Source of the DNA: Vulcanisaeta sp. JCM 16159
Lineage (GTDB): Archaea > Thermoproteota > Thermoprotei > Thermoproteales > Thermocladiaceae
Length of the DNA: 64,000 bases
Assembly: GCF_001316265.1 (NCBI RefSeq)
Contig: NZ_BBDN01000011.1
Coordinates: 1-64,000, forward strand
Direction: 5' to 3'
Shown: positions 29,472 to 43,648 of the stretch, one piece after another
Numbering within the stretch: the stretch's first letter is position 1
Layout of the letters: every line of letters starts with the position of its first letter
The notes under the pieces: model-generated
Told to the model about the DNA's origin: nothing
Database searches by the model: none
What the model saw: only the letters and a program-made list of their open reading frames with translations
Made by a program: the position numbers and the translations under genes

Positions 29472-32312
29472 ATGAGCAATTTCTGGAGTAGGTACCTACA
29501 CCCAAGGCTTGTGAATACAATTAAGGAGTTTGGTTACCTAGAGCCAACGCCAGTCCAGGAGAGGGCCATACCCAGGGTGCTCGGCGGCGCCAATGTCCTA
29601 ATCACCGCGCCCACGGGAAGCGGCAAGACCGAGGCAGCCATGTTCCCAATAATGAGCAAGATACTGAGCGGGGGCTCGACTGGGGGTGTCGCGGCGATTT
29701 ACATAACGCCCGCGAGGGCGCTCAATAGGGACGTGAACGTTAGGCTCAGGGAGATAGCCAATAGGCTGGGTATAACCACGGCAGTTAGGCACGGCGACAC
29801 ACCGGAGAGTGAGCGTAGGAGGCAGGTTAGGGAGCCACCCACGATACTCATAACCACGCCGGAGACACTCCAGGTTATCCTGGTGATGAGGAGTATGAGG
29901 AGGGCGCTCAGGAATGTTAGGTGGGTGGTGGTTGATGAACTCCATGAGTTGATGAATGACGAGAGGGGCGCCCAACTATCCATAGCCCTGGAGAGGCTCG
30001 TGAACATAGCCGGTGAGTACCAGAGGATTGGGCTCTCCGCGACCATTGGAAACACCGAACTAGCCAGCCAGTTCCTAGCAGGTGTGGGTAGGAGGGTGGA
30101 GGTGGTGAGTGTGGACGTGAGTAGGGAGATGGAGATAAGCGTGGAGTACCCAGAGGCCTCCGAGGAGGACGTGGGCTTGGCTGAGGAGTTGAACACAATG
30201 CCAGAAACAGCCGCGAGGCTCAGGAGGATAGCCGAGATAGTTGGTGCTCACAGGGCAACCCTGGTCTTCACGAACACGAGGGACGAGGCAGAACTACTGG
30301 GGCATAGGCTCGGTAGGGTGTTCAGCGACAACGCCGTGGGCGTCTACCACGGATCACTGGACAAGGAGGAGAGGGAGGGCCTTGAGGAGGGCCTGAGGAG
30401 TGGTAGAGTTAGGACCGTGGTCACCACGTCGAGCCTCGAGCTGGGAATAGACATTGGGCACGTAGACGCCGTAATACAGTACTCAAGCCCGAGGCAAGTC
30501 GCAAAGCTAATCCAGAGGGTCGGCAGGAGCGGGCATAGGCTTGGTAGGAGGGCCGTTGGTTACGTAATTGCCAGGGACACCGACGACTACCTCGAATCCC
30601 TCGTAATCGCCAGGAAAGCCCTAAACAACGAGTTGGAGAGGGAGGTTGAGTACCACGAGAAGGCCCTCGACGTGCTCCACCACCAGGTCGCAGGCATGGT
30701 GATTGAAGCCAAGATAGAGGGCAGGGCATTGACTGTGGGTGATATCTTGGGCACAGTGAGGAGGGCACACCCATACAGGGAATTAACGCCTGAGGAGCTC
30801 ATGGAAGTCCTGAGGTTCATGGAGGGAAACAAGCTCGTCAGGGTCAACGAGGACGGAACAATAACCCCAAGGAGGGGACTCCACAGGTACTACTTCGAGA
30901 GCATCTCCATGATACCAGACCAAAAACACTACAGGGCAAGGGACATGATCACGAACAAGGCAATAGGCGAGCTAGACGAGGAGTTTGTGGAAACCACGGA
31001 ACCGGGCACACAGATAATACTAGCGGGCAGGCCCTGGAAGATAGTGAGTATTGACCGCGGGAAGGGCGAGGTAATACTCGAACCACTGAACCAAATCCTA
31101 AACGCAGTACCCACCTGGATCGGCGAGGAAATACCAGTACCAACCGAGGTAGCCCAGGAAGTATGCAGGCTAAGGGAGGAATTAATAAACGCCATAGCCA
31201 ACGGCGCAGGCCCAGCCACGGCATTGGCAAAATACCCAACGAGGGAGATCCCCAACCCACTCATCGAGGAACTGAGGCAACAGGCGGGTACGGAGGTCAC
31301 GGAATTCACCAACGCAGTAATCATCGAGTGGAGGGGTAGGGACGCCGTGATCCACGCATGCCTAGGCACCAAGGGAAACCAGGCACTGGCCCTATACCTA
31401 GCCAGGCACATTGGGCAGAGGTATAGGGTCGCCGTGACCTACGTCACAGACCCATACAGGGTACTCATAACAACACCAATAAGCATACCACCCCAGGCAA
31501 TAACCGAGACCCTAAACCAAAGCCCGGACTACGTGGAGGGGGAGTTGAGGGAGGCCATAAGGGGCACCAGGCTGTATAAGTACAGGTTCATACACGTAGC
31601 AAGGAGGTTCGGGGTACTGCCGAGGGAGTCCGTGGATGTGAACATCGAGAGGCTAGCCACCGCCCTCAGGGACACCGTGGTGGATAGGGAGGTCATTAGG
31701 GAGATACTCACCGAAAAGGTGGACTCAACACCCCTCAGGCAATTGGTGAGCAGTGTCAGGGAGGGGAGAATAACGGTTAGGGTCGTTAAGGTCGAACAAT
31801 ACACGCCAATAGCCCAGCACATAATAAACCAAGCGGGCAAATACGACACGGCAATCCAGGGAATACCAACAACCACAATCCTACAACTACTAAAGAAAAG
31901 AATCGAGGAAAGGGAAGTAACACTACTATGCCTAAACTGCGGGTGGCACACAACAACCAAGGTCAAGTACATACCAGAACAAATCAAATGCCCAAGATGC
32001 GGAATGAGACAAATAGCCGTACTAAAGTACGGGGAAGACCCACGAAGAACCTACGAAATAGCCAGGAAAGCCAGGAGAAAACAAAGACTAACAAGGGAGG
32101 AACAGGAAAAATGGCAAGAACTAACACAAACAGCCTAGCAGTCCTACAATACGGCAAAAAAAGCCATAACAGCCCTGGCAGCACACGGAGTAGGACCAAC
32201 AACAGCAATAAGAAAAATCCTACCAAAAGCCAAAACAGAACAAGAACTCTACCAACAAATCCTAGAAGCAGAACGACAATACCAACGAACAAAACCCTTC
32301 TGGAACGAATAA
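29472..32312 (+). CDS. Lhr-family superfamily 2 helicase with C-terminal zinc ribbon
   Basis: Large helicase-related protein for nucleic-acid repair or RNA metabolism. Motifs in order: Q-motif area EPTPVQERAIPRVL, Walker A APTGSGKTEAA, TPARALNRD, VVVDELHELM (D-E-x-H), LSATIGN, TNTRDEAELLGHRL, TSSLELGIDIGHV and QRVGRSGHRLG. The Lhr-specific C-terminal region contains a Cys4 zinc ribbon, CLNCGW...CPRCGM, near residue 820. The frame is open for 888 codons, unusually clean for this window. A TAG at 32136 then interrupts, but the same frame continues to 32312 with typical Lhr tail sequence (LAAHGVGPTTAIRKILPKA), so I extend to 32312. The strand here is unusually A/C rich. Confidence 0.88.
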
Positions 32313-32333
32313 GTAATACCAAAAACCACGGAG

Positions 32334-32348
32334 AAAAAGCTTATAAAA
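32334..32348 (+). promoter_or_regulatory. rRNA operon promoter (BRE plus TATA)
   Basis: AAAAAGCTTATAAAA is a strong BRE/TATA element 22 bases after the helicase stop and about 130 bases before the 16S gene. Transcription would start near 32370, giving a leader that contains two short hairpins (CCCGGG pair near 32396-32422 and GGTTGG/CCAACC near 32417-32434) before the processing stem. Confidence 0.6.
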
Positions 32349-32448
32349 CACAAAAACAAGGATACCTCCGCACAATGAGTCCCCAACCAAACCACCCGGG
32401 AACAGCCCGGGCGGAAGGTTGGGATGATCCAACCCCAACCACACCCAA

Positions 32449-32477
32449 ACCCAACCCCCGAACAAACCCCATCCCCA
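32449..32477 (+). other. 5' strand of the pre-16S processing stem (bulge-helix-bulge)
   Basis: ACCCAACCCCC, GAAC, AAA, CCCCATCCCCA, in order. It pairs with 33991-34020. The four-base helix GAAC/GTTC flanked by AAA bulges on each strand is the archaeal bulge-helix-bulge motif cut by the tRNA-splicing endonuclease. Confidence 0.8.
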
Positions 32478-33990
<1,513 letters not shown>

Positions 33991-34020
33991 TGGGGATGGG
34001 GTGTTCAAAGGGGGTTGGGT
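33991..34020 (+). other. 3' strand of the pre-16S processing stem
   Basis: TGGGGATGGGG, T, GTTC, AAA, GGGGGTTGGGT, complementary to 32449-32477 with the bulge-helix-bulge described there. It shows that the 16S precursor is excised by splicing-type cleavage. Confidence 0.8.
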
Positions 34021-34039
34021 GGTACCCACCCTGACCAAA

Positions 34040-34053
34040 CCACCACCCGCACC
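34040..34053 (+). repeat. 23S processing stem, 5' strand
   Basis: CCACCACCCGCACC is the exact reverse complement of 37091-37104. The two arms enclose the 23S gene and form its processing stem. The 16S-23S spacer is only about 65 bases and has no tRNA. Confidence 0.8.
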
Positions 34054-34055
34054 AG

Positions 34056-37088
<3,033 letters not shown>

Positions 37089-37090
37089 CA

Positions 37091-37104
37091 GGTGCGGGTG
37101 GTGG
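37091..37104 (+). repeat. 23S processing stem, 3' strand
   Basis: GGTGCGGGTGGTGG, perfect complement of 34040-34053. Downstream to 37330 the strand is extremely G/T rich with short T runs (near 37148 and 37160) that may terminate transcription. No gene lies there. Confidence 0.8.
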
Positions 37105-37346
37105 GGTCTAATGGGTGGGTGCCTGGGTGTGGTTGGGGTTGGGTTGTTCTTTCATGGTTTTGCATATCCGGTGTTGCTTATACCGTTATGGCTAACTCAG
37201 TGGTTAGGTTCTTGTTGCGTTCATTAATAAAGTATCCATTTTGTTCAATGCAAGGGTAGTAAATAATCAGGTGTTGGGGGTGACGGGTTAGTTGTTTGTT
37301 GGTGGTTTGGGGTAATGCTTAAAGTTGGTTGTTCTTTCTTGTGGTT

Positions 37347-38249
37347 ATGCCTAATCCGTACTTGTATGTTGTGGTTGTTTTGGTTGTGGTTCTTGTGGTT
37401 GTTGGTGTTTACCTTGGTATGCTTGTTGGTGGTGAGGCTTCGAAGGTTTCGGCGTTGCAGGGTGAGGTTAATTCGCTGAGGATTAACTGCACGGAATTAA
37501 AGGGTCAGTACGTGGTGTTGCAAGCGAACTACTCGGCACTGCAGTCGCAGTATAATCAACTTGTGGTTAATTATACGAGTTTGAGGGGTGAGTATGAGGA
37601 GTTGAGGGGTTTCGTGGGTTCATTACTCGGTGGGCAGTTGATTCTTTGGAGTAGTGTGCCTGGCTATCCAAGGCTAGTGAATGACCAGTTGCAGGTTACG
37701 CCCAATGAGCCTAATACGATGGGTATAATAGCAATCCCCATCAGGGTGTACCGTGGCCTTGTGAATTTAACGATTGATGGCTTCAACGATGAGGTTGTTG
37801 GTAATGACACGGCAATACTCGTAGTAATAGCCCCATACGGACCACTAACATTAACACCCCAGTCAATAAGCCTAGGCAATCAGTCGATCCAGGCATTAAT
37901 GCCGAGTAACGTGGTATATTACGCAGTGTATCACGTTTTTCTTAGCAACTTAATATCCGGCGGCGTTAGTTGGAATAACATAAGTTGCAGTGCGGCATCC
38001 TCATCCTCCTACTACCCAATAACCCTAGTAATTAAGTCCCCAACCACCGCACCCGCACTTGGGATGGGCTGTGGTGCCGGTTATGCAACGGGGTCGGAAA
38101 TCCTGTTAGGTAATGGAATTTATTGGTTAGTTATTGAGTTTATCAATGGTCCTGGCTCGTACATAGGTGATAATTACATAGTGAGTATTAACTATGAGAC
38201 TGGTGGTTGGTCAATGACGTTAACACCAATGGGAATAACAAGTGGGTAA
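37347..38249 (+). CDS. Membrane-anchored coiled-coil surface protein (hypothetical)
   Basis: About 300 residues. A single N-terminal membrane helix (YLYVVVVLVVVLVVVGVYLG) is followed by a coiled coil of about 60 residues, rich in repeated L-x-x-x-Y and N-x-S/T sequons (QYVVLQANYSALQSQYNQL). The extracellular C-terminal domain of about 200 residues is beta-rich, with more sequons and two or three cysteines. No known family. The ATG at 37347 is favoured over an upstream one by a TATA-like GCTTAAAG 23-30 bases before it. Intact, with no frameshift. Likely cell-surface protein with unknown partner. Confidence 0.7.
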   Translation: MPNPYLYVVVVLVVVLVVVGVYLGMLVGGEASKVSALQGEVNSLRINCTELKGQYVVLQANYSALQSQYNQLVVNYTSLRGEYEELRGFVGSLLGGQLILWSSVPGYPRLVNDQLQVTPNEPNTMGIIAIPIRVYRGLVNLTIDGFNDEVVGNDTAILVVIAPYGPLTLTPQSISLGNQSIQALMPSNVVYYAVYHVFLSNLISGGVSWNNISCSAASSSSYYPITLVIKSPTTAPALGMGCGAGYATGSEILLGNGIYWLVIEFINGPGSYIGDNYIVSINYETGGWSMTLTPMGITSG

Positions 38250-38766
38250 TGAGCAAAATATTAATGGGGTAAGTCAATAAAGCTTGAGGTGCACGTCAAA
38301 CTCCGTTTCCCAGTAACCGCAATACCTGTAGGTATTGGTACGTGCAATTCCACGATTCGTGAGGTCGCTTAATGGCCTTAATTAGTCCCTAAGGCGCGTC
38401 TAAATGGCTTGTGTAGTGAATTACGCTCTCTCAGGTGCGTGGTTGGGTTGTCCTGTGGCTTTGTGGTGTTGAGTACGAGTGTTGGTAACGTGATAGTACC
38501 ACTACTGCCGGGCTATGAGTGGTGGCAGGGCTGATGATTAAGCTTTATGATTAATTAAATTAAATAGGAATTGAACTTGATTTCAATTACTATAGCTTCC
38601 TCGCGATTTTAATTTACTTTATTGTGGTTCCTAAGTCTGATTTTACTGTGTTTAATTTGTGTCTTTATTGGTGTTGGTGGGTGGTGCTTATTGGTTGTTG
38701 ATTTTCTTTGAGTGGTTTTAGGGGTGTTGTTTGTGATGCTGAAGTTTTAAATGGGGGTTCTGTGGT
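38250..38766. other. Intergenic, G/T-rich on plus strand, no gene seen
   Basis: About 500 bases between the surface protein and the next small membrane protein. I find no open frame with a start and no RNA structure I can support. The strand keeps the strong G/T bias seen downstream of the rRNA genes. Confidence 0.5.
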
Positions 38767-38775
38767 GTGGGGTTG

Positions 38776-39163
38776 ATGGTTGTGGGTTTGAGGGTGGGAT
38801 GGTTTTTGGTGACTGTGGTGGTTGTTGCTGTTGTGGCTTCTTTGTTTGTTGTTAAGTTCTTTATTACGAGGTCTGTGGGTTTGCCCACCCCGTCCCTAGC
38901 GAGGTTTCCTATGGTTATCTTCTTTGTTATGGTGATTATGTGGTTATTCCCGGCGACACCATGGTCATACTCTACTTCCATCTGCGTGGTTCTGCGGAGT
39001 TAATGGCGTTGGTGTTTCTAGGGAGAGGATTCTCGTTGTTGGTGGTAGTAGGGATGGGACCCTGATCGGATTACAATTCCTCGGAATGGCCGCCATGGCA
39101 ATATACATGAAGAGAATGGAGTATAGGCTCAGGAAGGCCATTGAATCATTGCGTAGGGATTGA
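38776..39163 (+). CDS. Small membrane protein, frameshifted (hypothetical)
   Basis: Reconstructed from three frames: an N-terminal helix (GWFLVTVVVVAVVASLFVVK), a short extracellular part (VVIPGDTMVILYFHLRGSAE), then RERILVVGGSRDGTLIGLQF running into a second helix and a basic cytoplasmic tail (MKRMEYRLRKAIESLRRD). Frameshifts lie near 38935 and 39000. About 125 residues. No family recognised. Frame joins are inferred from continuous amino-acid character only. Confidence 0.45.
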
Positions 39164-39194
39164 TGCTTGGGCCGTAGGTCCTGTTAATTAGTAC

Positions 39195-40391
39195 GTGTAT
39201 CCTGGACTATGTGTTAAGGCTATTACCTGGCTTGAGAAGTGTCTTGATGATTCCTCGGGAGATATCCTTATAACTGCTGGGTCTTCAGTTACTGCTGGGT
39301 CTGCAGTGCTCTTTGACCTGCACCCGAAGGAGGTTCGGGATGAGCTTTTTGGTAGGGATGAGGAGGTTGAGTATGTTAAGAGACAGGTTAGGGCTGGTAA
39401 TTGGGTTGTCATTAGTGGTCAGCGTGGTATTGGTAAGACCAGCCTATTGAAGGTTGTACTTAATGAGTTATCCAGGGATGGATTTAGGGCAATCTACGTC
39501 AATGCGAGGGGCATCACAACGCTTAGGGATTTGCTTGCGATATTAATTAATGAGATCAATAAATCACGCGTAAGGCTTAGGCTTACCGTCTCGCTGAACT
39601 TCATCATTGGCTCGGCGGGTATCACCCTAAGTAGGGGTTCCAGGGTATTCAATGGCTTGTTGGAACTCCTGTTATCAATCGATGAGGATACCGTGATTGG
39701 GATTGATGAGGTTCAGGAGTTGAGTAGGGTCAGTGGTCAATTCCTAAAGATACTCGGCAACGTATTCGCGAGTAATCCGAGGGTCTCCTTCGTGTTCACC
39801 GGGTCGTACGTGGGCCTCGTTAAGGCATTACTAAGGCCGAGCCCCGAGTCACCACTGTACGGCAGGCCGCCGGTGGAGGTTAGGCTTAGGTCGTTTAGTG
39901 ATGAATTGTCCAGGGAATTCCTAAGGAGGGGATTTAATGAGTTGGGTATTCAATTCCACGCCTTTGACACCGTCATCAATAGGCTTGATGGCGTGATTGG
40001 TTGGTTAACACTCTTCGGTAATTACCATGGGGTTAGGGGCTTGGGCATAGAGGATTCGCTGAGGGAGACGGTTAATGAGGGCGTTAAGATAATGATCAGC
40101 GAGCTTGAGCACTTCCTAGAGGATAAGGCGAACAAGGCGCTCTACCTGGCCATACTATCGGCATTGAGATTCGTGAATAGGTGGAAGGATATTAAGTTCG
40201 CAGTAACGGCAAGGCTCGGTAGGGAGTTCGGCGATAGAGAGTTTGTAAATGCGCTAAATGCCTTAATTAATTATAACTTCGTTGAGAGGGTCAGGGAGGG
40301 CGAGTATAGGCTAATTGACCCAATGCTTAGGGAGGTCGATTACGATGAATTAATTAGGAAGTACTCACGAACGAGCGAACCGCAGCGCTAG
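39195..40391 (+). CDS. Archaeal-type P-loop ATPase (PF01637-like)
   Basis: 398 codons, intact. FDLHPKEVRDELFGRDEEVEY is the usual lead-in of this family. VVISGQRGIGKTSLLKVVL is Walker A, VIGIDEVQELSR Walker B, and FVFTGSYVGLVKALL sensor-1 region. GRPPVEVRLRSFSDELSREFL and a C-terminal winged-helix-like domain (FVNALNALINYNFVERVREG) follow. These STAND-like ATPases are common in Thermoproteales and mostly uncharacterised. They are sometimes found near toxins or PIN/HEPN proteins, and a PaREP1/HEPN gene follows here. The start may instead be the GTG near 39306, closer to the family N-terminus. It is not an Orc1/Cdc6 initiator. Confidence 0.8.
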   Translation: MYPGLCVKAITWLEKCLDDSSGDILITAGSSVTAGSAVLFDLHPKEVRDELFGRDEEVEYVKRQVRAGNWVVISGQRGIGKTSLLKVVLNELSRDGFRAIYVNARGITTLRDLLAILINEINKSRVRLRLTVSLNFIIGSAGITLSRGSRVFNGLLELLLSIDEDTVIGIDEVQELSRVSGQFLKILGNVFASNPRVSFVFTGSYVGLVKALLRPSPESPLYGRPPVEVRLRSFSDELSREFLRRGFNELGIQFHAFDTVINRLDGVIGWLTLFGNYHGVRGLGIEDSLRETVNEGVKIMISELEHFLEDKANKALYLAILSALRFVNRWKDIKFAVTARLGREFGDREFVNALNALINYNFVERVREGEYRLIDPMLREVDYDELIRKYSRTSEPQR

Positions 40392-40572
40392 GTAGTGCGT
40401 GGATAAGGCCGTATTAGGCGGTAAGGATTTGTGCGCATTTACCCTTATTAGTAATAATTAACGGCGGGTTTTATGTAACGAATAATCTGAAGCACGGAAT
40501 CCAATCGCCAAAATTAAGTTACCGGCATTACGGCAAATCACTAAGTATTTAAGGGCTAACTCAATTAATAAG

Positions 40573-41075
40573 TTGCGAATACTGAAGCCCCTTGAGAGGC
40601 CTTTGCCTAAGCCAACTACTGAGGATTACATTAATGCCAAGTTGTTTGAGTCACTCGTTGAGGCTGGTTTGGCTTTGTGGTTTCTCAACGAGGGTCTCGT
40701 TAGGAATGCGGCTGGTAAGGCCTTCCAGGCCTGGAGGGCTTTTCTTGCCGCCTTACTGAGACTTGAGTTAAACAAACTATTACAGGTAGCTAGGGATGAT
40801 GAGGAGAGGAATTGGCTTGCTAATAGGGCTGTACCGAGGATTCCAACCACGAGGATGGTCAAGCTATCACAGATGCTCGAGGAGGTTGGTCACTACGGAA
40901 TATCTGCATGGACTGCGGTAACCCTAGAACTGCATGATTATCAATACAATGGGCCGGACCAGACATGGCAATGAGCAAGTACAGGGATAGGCAGAAAGCA
41001 GCAACAACCGTAATAAAGCTGATGGGGGAGTTAGTGAACAGAAGAGAACCTAAAGCAGAGGATAAGGCAGAGTGA
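40573..41075 (+). CDS. PaREP1/HEPN-type protein
   Basis: About 167 residues, all helical. The stretch VRNAAGKAFQAWRAFLAALL is typical of PaREP1-family proteins, HEPN-like helical bundles expanded in Thermoproteales. The last 35 residues (MAMSKYRDRQKAATTVIKL and REPKAEDKAE) are in another frame after a frameshift near 40960. The classical HEPN R-x4-6-H motif is not clear, so RNase activity cannot be assumed. TTG start at 40573 is set by a TATA-like run (AAGTATTTAAGG near 40540). Function of the family is unknown; toxin-antitoxin or RNA-related roles are speculated. Confidence 0.7.
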
Positions 41076-41207
41076 CGTACTTGAGAGTAGCTTAAGGCAT
41101 TGAGGGAGGGTTTAGTGGGTGGTTCGTGATTGTGCTTAGCCGTTGGTTTCTGCCTCGTTATTTGGTTATTGGGTAACGCTTTTATAGGTCCTTTTCCCGG
41201 CTTTACC

Positions 41208-42062
41208 GTGGTTGAGGTTAGGAAGTTGACGGTTACCAAGGCGCCTGTTGACCCGCGTGAGTTGGGTGTTGATGCCCTGCCCTACGTTGGTGTTATTGGT
41301 GGTAGTGGGCTTTATGAGGCTGGCTTCTTCAGTGAGTACTTTGAGGTTCAGCTTCACACGCCCTATGGCCTGCCCAGTGATAACGTCGTGATTGGTAGGG
41401 TTGGTAATGAGTGGGTTGCCTTCCTGCCCAGGCATGGCCGTGGGCATAGGTACCCGCCGCATAAGATTCCGTATAGGCCAATGCCTGGGCCCTGTGGGCC
41501 CTTGGTGTTAAGGCCGTGATTAGTGTCAGTGCCGTGGGTAGTCTTAGGCAGGACTTCGCGCCCGGTGACTTCGTGATTCCTGACCAGTTCTTTGATGCGA
41601 CGAAGGGTAGGGAGTACACGTTCTTTGACGGTCCTAGGACCTGCCACATACAGATTGGCCTTGAGCCTTTAACCAAGTCATTAATCAATTGCTCTATGAG
41701 GAGGCTAGTAGGTTAATAGGACTCACCTCGGTGGTTGTTACGTGTGTATTGAGGGCCCGAGGTTCAGCACAAAGGCTGAGTCCAGGGTTTGGAGGGATGT
41801 CTATGGCTGCGACATTATCGGTATGACGCTCGTGCCCGAGATAAACCTGGTGCGTGAGTTGGGCATGTGCTACTCATTACTCGCCCTGGTGACCGACTAC
41901 GACATTTGGGTCCCGCACCAACCCGTGACTGCGGAGCTTGTGGAGAGGGTCATGAGTGAGAAGCTGGAGCTTGCCCGTAAGGTCCTCCTAAACGTGATAC
42001 CCAGGATACCCAGGGACGTGCACGTCAAGTGTGAGGAGGCGTTGAGGAACGCCTGTGTCTAG
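41208..42062 (+). CDS. mtnP: S-methyl-5'-thioadenosine phosphorylase
   Basis: Phosphorolyses methylthioadenosine from polyamine synthesis to adenine and methylthioribose 1-phosphate. [15 protein letters not shown] is the N-terminal phosphate-binding motif, [19 protein letters not shown] the second, [19 protein letters not shown] the substrate motif and [21 protein letters not shown] the purine-site motif. About 284 residues. The GTG at 41208 lies 22-30 bases after a TATA box (CTTTTATAGG, 41178), so translation is probably leaderless. Frameshifts near 41495 and 41680 split the gene; motifs on all three parts are conserved. The adenine product could feed the phosphoribosyltransferase at 18.6-19.2 kb. 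Confidence 0.92.
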
Positions 42063-42215
42063 TGTTTGGTGATTGAACCCAGTTACCGCCTTCTGGGGTT
42101 GGGTTTTGTAATTCGTAGGGTTAACCTTGGTTGTTAGCTTGAGTTTGTTGGGCACTTGCGTATTTTGGAGAAACGCATTTATAGTCCCTACCAAGGATAC
42201 TTACGACTAGCGCCC

Positions 42216-42786
42216 ATGGTTGTTAGGCAATTCGGTGGTAAGTTCCCCGTCACCTCCCTGGATGAGTTGGAGGCCTTGTTTAGGGCTTCGAGTGTTGAGT
42301 TGGGTAGGAGGTTTGGGGCTAGGAGGGTTGGTGATAAGTACCTACTGCCCATTCAGGCGGTTCCCTGGTTCACCCTGGTTGACCTTGGCCGTGAGTACCC
42401 AGTAAACGACTTGGTTGTTAGAGCGTTGCCATTGAGGGACCCATTGACAAGCCTTGGTTCGACCTGGTCCTCGGGTTCCTGGTCGGTGACTACGTGATTG
42501 GGGTCTCACTGGTTGGGCGTAGGGCCGTGGGCTGTAGGTCACGCCCACTCAACCCACCGCTTGATCTTTGGGACCTGCCCAGGGCCTTGATTTCCCGAGA
42601 CCCGTGGCCATCACCAGGGAGGTCAATGGCGGCGTCATCGATGTGTCGGCCCCAATGGACTGCTTGGTGGGTTTTGGCCTTAGTACTGCCCAGACTACTC
42701 GTTATCTCCTTGTGTATGGGGCGTTGGTGAGTGTTGGCGGTAGGGTTTTCATTAATCTTGGGGGTTCCTCCCTGCTTGTTTCGTGA
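42216..42786 (+). CDS. Hypothetical protein, frameshifted
   Basis: About 190 residues in three frames joined near 42475 and 42590. Readable parts: VVRQFGGKFPVTSLDELEAL, FGARRVGDKYLLPIQAVPW, VGDYVIGVSLVGRRAV, and GGVIDVSAPMDCLVGFGL followed by QTTRYLLVYGALVSVGG. No family recognised. Compact alpha/beta character, no membrane segments or cysteine motifs. TATA-like CATTTATAG near 42177 supports ATG 42216. It sits between mtnP and aIF1, in the same direction. Confidence 0.5.
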
Positions 42787-42847
42787 TGCTGCATCCTTTC
42801 CTGGACGCAAAAGATATAAATACATGTGTTGCTTACTTACTCGGTCC

Positions 42848-43201
42848 ATGAGTGGGGAGGGTCAGGGAGACATAGTTGATGAGTTGCTTTCGTCAGTGCT
42901 TGGTGGTGAGAGTACGGCTGAGTCGGAGATTGCCAAGGAGCAGGCCCTGGTTAGGGTTAGGGTTGAGAGGAGGAAGAGGCATTTGGTTACTGTTATTGAG
43001 TTTGATAGTTCTGATGTTAAGGCCATAGACATAAATGGCATTGCCAAGGAGCTTAAGCGTAGGCTTGCGGCTGGTGGTACTGTTAAGGATAACGTCATTG
43101 AGGTTCAGGGTGACCAGAGACAGAGGGTTAAGAAGTTGCTTGTGGAGTTGGGGTTTAGGGAGGAGAACATACTGATTGATGAGACCATTGTGGAGACCTA
43201 G
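42848..43201 (+). CDS. Translation initiation factor aIF1 (SUI1 family)
   Basis: 117 residues, intact. The C-terminal SUI1/eIF1 fold is clear: RKRHLVTVIEFDSSDV, then KRRLAAGGTVKDNVIEVQGD and RVKKLLVELGFREENI. aIF1 binds the small ribosomal subunit and checks start-codon selection. The ATG at 42848 is preceded by GATATAAATACA (about 42811-42822). Followed after two bases by an unknown gene and then rpo7, a plausible information-processing operon. Confidence 0.93.
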   Translation: MSGEGQGDIVDELLSSVLGGESTAESEIAKEQALVRVRVERRKRHLVTVIEFDSSDVKAIDINGIAKELKRRLAAGGTVKDNVIEVQGDQRQRVKKLLVELGFREENILIDETIVET

Positions 43202-43203
43202 GG

Positions 43204-43614
43204 ATGATTGGGAGGGATGAGGCATTAATTAAGTACCTGAAGGATGAGTTGCCCGGTAGGGTTAGTGAATCGCTTGGGGGTGATGGTGCGTCAATAATAA
43301 ATGGCCTCTCAAAACTATGCATTGAGGTCCTTAATAGGTCCTGTGGTGCCCTGGGCGTTGATTGCGGTGGTGATGAGTTGGTGAATGCCTGGAGGGTTAT
43401 GGAGAGGGTTGTGGAGTTGAGTGGTGAGTTTGTCCTGGCTAGGTACATGGCCATTGTCGCCTCCTCGGGCTTCATAGCCTCCGTGGCCGGCCCAGTGATT
43501 GCGGAGATGCTTGGTAGGGACCTGCTTACGTGTGTTGAGAAGGTTAGGGTTATGATACTTAGGATGGTTGAGGAGGGTAGGCCGTGGAGGGAGGTTTATG
43601 GGTTGGGTGATTAG
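43204..43614 (+). CDS. Hypothetical helical protein
   Basis: 136 residues, intact, starting two bases after the aIF1 stop, so probably co-transcribed. Sequence is helical with amphipathic segments (DEALIKYLKDELPGRVSESL, RVMERVVELSGEFVLARYMA) and two or three cysteines in the centre (RSCGALGVDCGG). GFIASVAGPVIAEML is moderately hydrophobic but not a clear membrane helix. No family recognised. Confidence 0.6.
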   Translation: MIGRDEALIKYLKDELPGRVSESLGGDGASIINGLSKLCIEVLNRSCGALGVDCGGDELVNAWRVMERVVELSGEFVLARYMAIVASSGFIASVAGPVIAEMLGRDLLTCVEKVRVMILRMVEEGRPWREVYGLGD

Positions 43615-43648
43615 TTTTTTTTAAAGGGTTTCTTAAAACGGAGCCTGC

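Noticed and set aside
37105-37346. 5S rRNA after 23S
   Set aside because: No 5S-like sequence is visible; in this order 5S is usually unlinked.
39195-40391. Orc1/Cdc6 replication initiator near the skew flip
   Set aside because: Motifs (FDLHPKE, GQRGIGKTS, FTGSYVGL) are those of the archaeal STAND-like ATPase family, not Orc1/Cdc6.
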